A stretch of 9,564 nt of DNA from Acidobacteriota bacterium. GTDB lineage: Bacteria; Acidobacteriota; Polarisedimenticolia; J045. The position numbers and the translations under genes were made by a program. Of this stretch, positions 5,832-9,564 are shown piece by piece. The stretch spans positions 1 to 9,564 of the forward strand of contig JAJRXN010000027.1 of assembly GCA_024276295.1 (NCBI GenBank), in the 5' to 3' direction. Within the stretch, counting starts at the first letter, position 1; each line of letters begins with the position of its first letter. The notes below the pieces were generated by a model, which was given only the letters and a program-made list of their open reading frames with translations, did not search any database and was not told the origin of the DNA.

Positions 5832-7802
5832 CTACTGGAGAAACGAGCCGCCGCGGACCGCGCGCGGCGCCTCGCGACGTGCCGCCAGGCTGGCCAGCGG
5901 GAGCACGACACGGAACGTCGTCCCCTTCCCCGGCGACGAGACGAACGTCAGGTGCCCCCCCGCCTCGTCGACGATCCGGCGGCAGATCGGCAGTCCGAGC
6001 CCGCTGCCGTCCGGCCGCGTCGTGAAGTGCATGTCGAACACCTGGTCGCGGATCGGCTCGGGAATCCCCGGACCGCTGTCCTCGACCTCGAGCATGACCA
6101 GCGAGCCGGCCTGTTCGCTCCGCAGCACGAGGCGACCGCCGTCCGGCATCGCCTGGAGCGCGTTGATCGCCAGGTTGAGCAGCACCTGACGCAGGCGCTC
6201 GGGAGGCATGCCGACCCGGGCCTCGGCCCCCGCCTCGTCGACGACCAGCTCGACGCCCTGGTGGCGCGCCTCGACGCGCAGCAGCCGGGCCACCGACCGC
6301 ACGACGTCACGCACCTCGGCCGGGCCGCGCGCCCGCTCGTCGGGACTGGTGAAGCGCAGCCATTCCTCGAGAATCTCGCGCAGCCGCGCGATCTCCTCGC
6401 GGATCACGCCGACCCGTTCGGTGTTCTGCGGATCCCCTCCCGCCTCGCGCGCCAGCCGGCGCCGGAGGTGTTCGAGGTGGATCTCGATCGCGCCGAGCGG
6501 GTTCTTGACCTCGTGGGCGACGCTGCCGGTGAGCTGGACGATCGTCTCGAAACGCGAAGCCTGGCGCAGGTTCCGCTCGAGCGTGCGGATCGAGCGCTCG
6601 TCCTTGAGCAGCAGCATCAGGCCGGCCGGCCGCTCGGCCCCCTCGAGCACGTAGGACGTCACCCGCAGGTCGATCGTCGCGTCGCCACGGCGCAGCAGCA
6701 GCGGCTGCTCGCGCAGGGCCTCGCGCCGGGCGAGTCCGCCCTCGACGATCGCCGCGAGTTCCGGGCAGTCCTCGAGCAGTGTCCGGAAGGCCGGCGCGGG
6801 GTCGGCATCCTGGCCGGCCGGCAGGCCGAGCAGCTCGCGCGCGAGCCGGTTGGCGACGACGGTCCGGCGCTCCGGATCGATCAGCACGACGCCCTCGCGC
6901 AGCGCCTCGGTCAGCGAGGAAACCAGGACGTCGTCGCGACGCACCGTGCTCGAGAGCGACTCGAGCTTCTGCTCGATGATCGACAGCGCGCGTTCGCCGG
7001 GACCGCGCCCCGGGCCGACCCGCTGTCCTTCGGCCATCGCCTCGAGCCGCCGCGTCAGGTTGATCACCTGGATCGTCGCCATCGCGCCGAATCCGACACC
7101 GAGCAGCGCCAGCACGCCTGCGAGCAGCGGCCCCCACAGGCGTGGCGTGGCGCTGACCTGCACCCGCGGAAGCGCCGGCACCGAGGTCAGCTCGCCGCCG
7201 ACGTAGCGCATCCGCACGAAGCCGATCGGCCGTCCCTCGGCGTTGGGCACCGCGACGGTCAGTTCGTGGACCGGCTGCCCGTCACGCGGCCGCGTTCCGA
7301 CGACGTCGAGCTGCGGCGCCTCGAGCGCGCGATCGAGGCGCGCGATCTCCTCGGGATCGATGTAGCGCTGATCGACGACCATCGGGTCGGACGCGGCGAT
7401 GATCCGGTGGTCGAGCCCGATGATCACGACCGATTCGAGCGGCCCGACCGGCGCGTCCTCCCAGCGCGGCTGTTCGTCCCTGCCGTAGACGAACTGCCAC
7501 ATCCGCCGCTGGAGGCGGTCATGGGCCGGCGTGCCCTCCTCGACCCCCTCGAGCGTCGCCGTGTCCCAGAGGAACGGCGCCGCCAGCTCGCGGGCATGCT
7601 CTTCGGAGATGCGCTGGTACCAGCGGTTGAGCGCCGCGCTCCGCTCGCGGTTCTGCCGGTCGAGATCGGCCTGGACGACCGCCGCCATCCGCTCGGCATC
7701 GAGCTGCGCGAGGTACACCACGACCCCGAACACGATGGTCAACAGCGCGAGCACGATGCCGAGCCGCACGCCGAGCCGTGGCTTGTCGGAGGACACCCAC
7801 AC
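5832..7802 (-). CDS. Membrane sensor histidine kinase with PAS domain, no adjacent response regulator
   Basis: A 656-residue inner-membrane kinase. TM1 is at about 12-32 and TM2 at 223-247, enclosing a periplasmic sensor of about 190 residues; its FLWDTATLEGV and later VVIIGLDHRIIAASDP are loosely like CHASE4 sensors, but this is uncertain. A HAMP-like linker (248-285) and a PAS-like domain (about 292-400, with GVVLIDPERRTVVANRLARELLG) follow. The transmitter has the H-box GSVAHEVKNPLGAIE with phospho-acceptor H430, the N-box LLNLAINALQAMPDGG (N543, N547), G1 EVEDSGPGI (D575) and G2 GSGLGL (599-604). The H-box type resembles NtrB/ZraS-like kinases that partner sigma54 activators. The start is a GTG with GGAAGA 8 bases upstream (7811-7816); a second GTG two codons on is possible. 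It ends in TAG, six bases from the convergent PDZ gene. Confidence 0.94.
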   Translation of the reverse strand: MWVSSDKPRLGVRLGIVLALLTIVFGVVVYLAQLDAERMAAVVQADLDRQNRERSAALNRWYQRISEEHARELAAPFLWDTATLEGVEEGTPAHDRLQRRMWQFVYGRDEQPRWEDAPVGPLESVVIIGLDHRIIAASDPMVVDQRYIDPEEIARLDRALEAPQLDVVGTRPRDGQPVHELTVAVPNAEGRPIGFVRMRYVGGELTSVPALPRVQVSATPRLWGPLLAGVLALLGVGFGAMATIQVINLTRRLEAMAEGQRVGPGRGPGERALSIIEQKLESLSSTVRRDDVLVSSLTEALREGVVLIDPERRTVVANRLARELLGLPAGQDADPAPAFRTLLEDCPELAAIVEGGLARREALREQPLLLRRGDATIDLRVTSYVLEGAERPAGLMLLLKDERSIRTLERNLRQASRFETIVQLTGSVAHEVKNPLGAIEIHLEHLRRRLAREAGGDPQNTERVGVIREEIARLREILEEWLRFTSPDERARGPAEVRDVVRSVARLLRVEARHQGVELVVDEAGAEARVGMPPERLRQVLLNLAINALQAMPDGGRLVLRSEQAGSLVMLEVEDSGPGIPEPIRDQVFDMHFTTRPDGSGLGLPICRRIVDEAGGHLTFVSSPGKGTTFRVVLPLASLAARREAPRAVRGGSFLQ

Positions 7803-7919
7803 GTTACGCTTCTTCCGCTGCGCCCAACCCGACGGGAAGCCTAGCGCCGATCGCCGCGCGACGCATCCCCGCCGGAGTCACCATTCCGGTTCATGTCGGT
7901 CCGCGTTCATTCGCTCCCC

Positions 7920-7940
7920 CGGCCGCTCCCGGCGCGGCCG
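7920..7940 (+). promoter_or_regulatory. 7-bp GC inverted repeat just before the scoA promoter
   Basis: CGGCCGC (7920-7926) and GCGGCCG (7934-7940) are exact reverse complements around a 7-base loop, followed by TTGTTGAC. It looks slightly like an intrinsic terminator for plus-strand RNA running antisense to the kinase, or an operator abutting the -35 box at 7944. It lies in the 205-base gap between the divergent kinase and CoA-transferase genes; I see no RNA gene there. Confidence 0.35.
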
Positions 7941-7943
7941 TTG

Positions 7944-7973
7944 TTGACGCGCCGCCCGCCGCCGGTCGAGAAT
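7944..7973 (+). promoter_or_regulatory. Candidate sigma70-type promoter of the CoA-transferase operon
   Basis: TTGACG (7944-7949, 5 of 6 to TTGACA), an 18-base spacer, and GAGAAT (7968-7973, 4 of 6 to TATAAT). Transcription would start about 7980, just before the strong AAAGGAG ribosome-binding site (7993-7999). Position and fit are good for such GC-rich DNA, but it is a motif-based call only. Confidence 0.45.
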
Positions 7974-8007
7974 GCCACGCTCTGCGATCGGCAAAGGAGC
8001 ACGACGG

Positions 8008-8577
8008 ATGAACAAGGTGGTCCCGGACGCGCGGGAGGCGATCCGCCGCGCGGGCATCGGCGATGGCGCGGTGATCATGGCCGGAGGGTTCGGTCTCTGC
8101 GGCATTCCCGAAAACTGCATCGCGGCGATCCGCGAGCTGGGGATGCGCGAGCTGACGTTCATCAGCAACAACGCCGGCGTCGACGACTTCGGCCTCGGCC
8201 TGCTGCTGCAGACACGGCAGATCCGCAAGATGGTCTCCAGCTACGTCGGCGAGAACGCCGAGTTCGAGCGGCAGTTCCTCGCCGGCGAACTCGAGGTCGA
8301 ACTGGTGCCCCAGGGCACGCTCGCGGAACGGATCCGCGCCGCCGCGGCCGGAATCCCGGCGTTCTTCACGCCGACCGGCTACGGCACGGTCGTCGCCGAA
8401 GGGAAGGAGACCCGCGAGTTCGACGGACGGATGTACGTGATGGAGCGGGCGCTTCCGGCCGACTTCGCCATCGTCAAGGCGCACGTCGGTGACGCCGCGG
8501 GCAACCTCGTATATCGCAAGACGGCGCGCAACTTCAACCCGATGATGGCCGCCGCCGCGAAAGTCACGATCGCCTAG
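8008..8577 (+). CDS. scoA: Succinyl-CoA:3-ketoacid CoA-transferase subunit A, ended early by TAG
   Basis: Alpha subunit of the enzyme that moves CoA from succinyl-CoA to acetoacetate, used to take up and burn acetoacetate or ketone-type compounds. The family-1 subunit A signature DGAVIMAGGFGLCGIP (19-34) is present, as are VPQGTLAERIR (100-110), FFTPTGYGT (119-127) and ARNFNPMMAAAAKVTIA (173-189). AAAGGAG sits 8 bases before the ATG at 8008, so this start is preferred to an upstream ATG at 7972. The reading frame stops at TAG (8575-8577) after 189 residues, whereas the family is usually about 220-240. Relatives have a glutamate at this spot (TIAEVE), one base away (GAG to TAG), and the missing tail continues in frame. 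Product is therefore probably truncated and may be inactive, unless the TAG is read through or is a sequencing error. Confidence 0.9.
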   Translation: MNKVVPDAREAIRRAGIGDGAVIMAGGFGLCGIPENCIAAIRELGMRELTFISNNAGVDDFGLGLLLQTRQIRKMVSSYVGENAEFERQFLAGELEVELVPQGTLAERIRAAAAGIPAFFTPTGYGTVVAEGKETREFDGRMYVMERALPADFAIVKAHVGDAAGNLVYRKTARNFNPMMAAAAKVTIA

Positions 8578-8718
8578 GTCGAACGACTCGTTCCGGTCGG
8601 CGAGATCGACCCCGACCAGGTGCACACACCGGGGATCTACGTCGACTACATCTTCGAGGGCAGGGACTATGAAAAGCGCATCGAGCAGAGAACGAATCGT
8701 CCTGCGGGCGGCGCGTGA
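8575..8718 (+). pseudogene. scoA: In-frame amber codon and conserved C-terminal tail of subunit A
   Basis: After the TAG the same frame stays open for 46 codons to TGA at 8716-8718 and reads VERLVPVGEIDPDQVHTPG, then IYVDYIFEGRDYEKRIEQRT. This is the well-known C-terminal part of ScoA/AtoD proteins (GELDPDQIHTPGIYV in relatives). No frameshift or second stop is seen, and codons still end mostly in G or C, so the lesion is either very recent, an error, or a read-through site. With read-through the protein would be 236 residues. The tail overlaps the subunit B gene by 50 bases. Confidence 0.85.
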
Positions 8719-9331
8719 GCTGCAGGACGGCTTCTACGTCAACCTCGGCATCGGCATGCCGACGCAAGTCGCGAACCACGTTCCCGACGGGGTGGAGATC
8801 ATCCTGCAGTCCGAAAACGGCATGCTCGGCATCGGGCCGTTTCCGCTCGAAGGAGAGGAAGACCCCGACCTGATCAACGCCGGCAAGCAGACGATCACCG
8901 AGCAGCCCGGTGCGAGCTACTTCTCGAGCGCCGAGAGCTTCGCGATGATCCGGGGCGGAAAGATCGACCTGACGATCATGGGCGGGATGGAGGTCTCGGA
9001 GACCGGTGATCTCGCCAACTGGATGATCCCCGGCAAGATGGTCAAGGGGATGGGCGGCGGAATGGACCTCGTCGCCAGCGCCAACCGCGTCGTGATCATC
9101 ATGACCCACTGCAACAAGAAAGGCGCATCCAAGGTGCTGCGCGAGTGCCGGCTTCCGCTGACCGGCGTCGGCTGCGTCGACCGGCTGATCACCGAGCACG
9201 CCGTGTTCGACTTCGAAGACGGACGGATGATCCTGCGTGAGCTGGCTCCCGACACGACGCTCGACCAGCTCCGCGAGATGACCGAGGCCCGTTTCGAGGT
9301 GACCGACGACCTGGCCGAGATGACCTGGTAG
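8669..9331 (+). CDS. scoB: Succinyl-CoA:3-ketoacid CoA-transferase subunit B
   Basis: A 220-residue beta subunit, of normal length and apparently intact. It carries the catalytic glutamate in LQSENGMLG (E49), which forms the CoA thioester in this family, close to the subunit 2 signature. NLGIGMPTQVAN (25-36), SSAESFAMIRGGKIDLTIMG and GDLANWMIPGKMVKGMGGGM are typical of the SCOT branch, rather than of AtoA or PcaJ; the branch call is from motif recall. The ATG at 8669 follows GAGGG (8656-8660) by 8 bases. It begins inside the tail region of subunit A in another frame, so coupling would normally come from ribosomes finishing A. With A ending early at 8577, the gap to this start is 91 bases. The stop is TAG, and the next gene is convergent after 21 bases. 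Confidence 0.93.
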   Translation: MKSASSRERIVLRAARELQDGFYVNLGIGMPTQVANHVPDGVEIILQSENGMLGIGPFPLEGEEDPDLINAGKQTITEQPGASYFSSAESFAMIRGGKIDLTIMGGMEVSETGDLANWMIPGKMVKGMGGGMDLVASANRVVIIMTHCNKKGASKVLRECRLPLTGVGCVDRLITEHAVFDFEDGRMILRELAPDTTLDQLREMTEARFEVTDDLAEMTW

Positions 9332-9336
9332 CCGGC

Positions 9337-9366
9337 CGGGGGCACGCACGGATCATCGGACCCCCG
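9337..9366. terminator. Weak stem-loop between convergent genes
   Basis: CGGGGG (9337-9342) pairs with CCCCCG (9361-9366) around an 18-base loop, between the ends of scoB and the exonuclease gene and partly inside the latter. There is no T-run, so its role as a terminator is doubtful. Confidence 0.2.
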
Positions 9367-9564
9367 CGCGCTCCATCAGCCTGACGAACAGCTCGGCCTG
9401 GTGCCGCGCGTCGGCATCGGCGCGATGGACCGTCGCCGGATCCTGCGGGGCGGCGCCGAGCCGGTCGACGAGGACGTCCTTGGTGGTCTCGAGCCACGGC
9501 ACGCCGAGGACGCCCATCGCCAGCGCCTTGGTATCGAGCGCCTTGTAGCCGAACGGGTTCGGCA
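9353..9564 (-). CDS. 3'-5' exonuclease of the DEDDh (DnaQ/RNase T) type, C-terminal part only
   Basis: The gene enters from the right edge on the minus strand and ends at TGA (9355-9353). The 69 residues seen read NPFGYKALDTKALAMG near the left end of the fragment and HRADADARHQAELF near the C terminus. The latter gives the Exo III motif H-x4-D (H46, D51 of the fragment) followed by the typical A-x-H/Q-x-A helix, and FGYKALDTKALA matches the DT-x-x-L element in the middle of such exonucleases. The Exo I and Exo II motifs lie beyond the window. It may act in DNA proofreading or repair, or in RNA end-trimming; the family is clear, the exact role is not. Confidence 0.75.
   Translation of the reverse strand, partial: PNPFGYKALDTKALAMGVLGVPWLETTKDVLVDRLGAAPQDPATVHRADADARHQAELFVRLMERAGVR

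Noticed and set aside
5952..7844. A 630-codon plus-strand open frame antisense to the histidine kinase
   Set aside because: The minus strand contains all the histidine kinase boxes; the plus-strand translation is His/Arg/Asp-rich without motifs.
8254..8278. A second GGAAC-N16-CGTT pattern on the minus strand
   Set aside because: It lies inside the scoA coding region in antisense with no gene to drive; taken as chance, and as a warning about the motif's specificity.
8575..8577. Genome-wide reassignment of TAG, for example to pyrrolysine
   Set aside because: TAG ends the cytochrome, the histidine kinase and scoB in this same window at family-expected positions, so it works as a normal stop here.

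Overview
This is a 9.56 kb stretch of a very GC-rich bacterial chromosome. Genes are tightly packed, their codons end mostly in G or C, and several start codons overlap the previous stop (ATGA). A periplasmic multihaem cytochrome, an ECF sigma/membrane anti-sigma pair and a membrane histidine kinase point to a diderm (Gram-negative-type) environmental bacterium with respiratory metabolism. I cannot name the phylum from sequence alone; the style would fit Acidobacteriota, Gemmatimonadota or a related lineage, but that is a guess.

Layout. (1) Positions 1-330: a gene-poor left edge with a perfect 22-bp inverted repeat, a 10-bp stem-loop and a 15-bp palindrome, AT-richer just before the first gene. 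(2) 331-954: a secreted pentahaem c-type cytochrome. (3) 1045-3815: an apparent operon of an exported alpha/beta-hydrolase-fold protein whose expected nucleophile serine is alanine, a small four-helix membrane protein, and a sodium:solute symporter (SSF family). (4) 3882-5825: a coupled three-gene operon of ECF sigma factor, single-pass membrane anti-sigma factor, and exported PDZ/coiled-coil protein with no protease domain. It is preceded by a GGAAC-N16-CGTT ECF-type promoter, so it is probably autoregulated. (5) 5832-7802, minus strand: a PAS-containing sensor histidine kinase with no response regulator in view, convergent with the PDZ gene across a palindrome. (6) 8008-9331: succinyl-CoA:3-ketoacid CoA-transferase subunits A and B. 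Subunit A carries an in-frame TAG after residue 189, yet the family-typical C-terminal tail continues in the same frame for 46 more codons. (7) 9353-9564, minus strand: the C-terminal end of a DEDDh 3'-5' exonuclease.

The most notable points are the amber codon splitting scoA, the sigma/anti-sigma/PDZ module (a possible envelope-stress pathway built differently from RseA-RseB-DegS), the nucleophile-less hydrolase beside a transporter, and the inverted repeat at the left edge. No tRNA, rRNA, CRISPR array or complete mobile element was seen.
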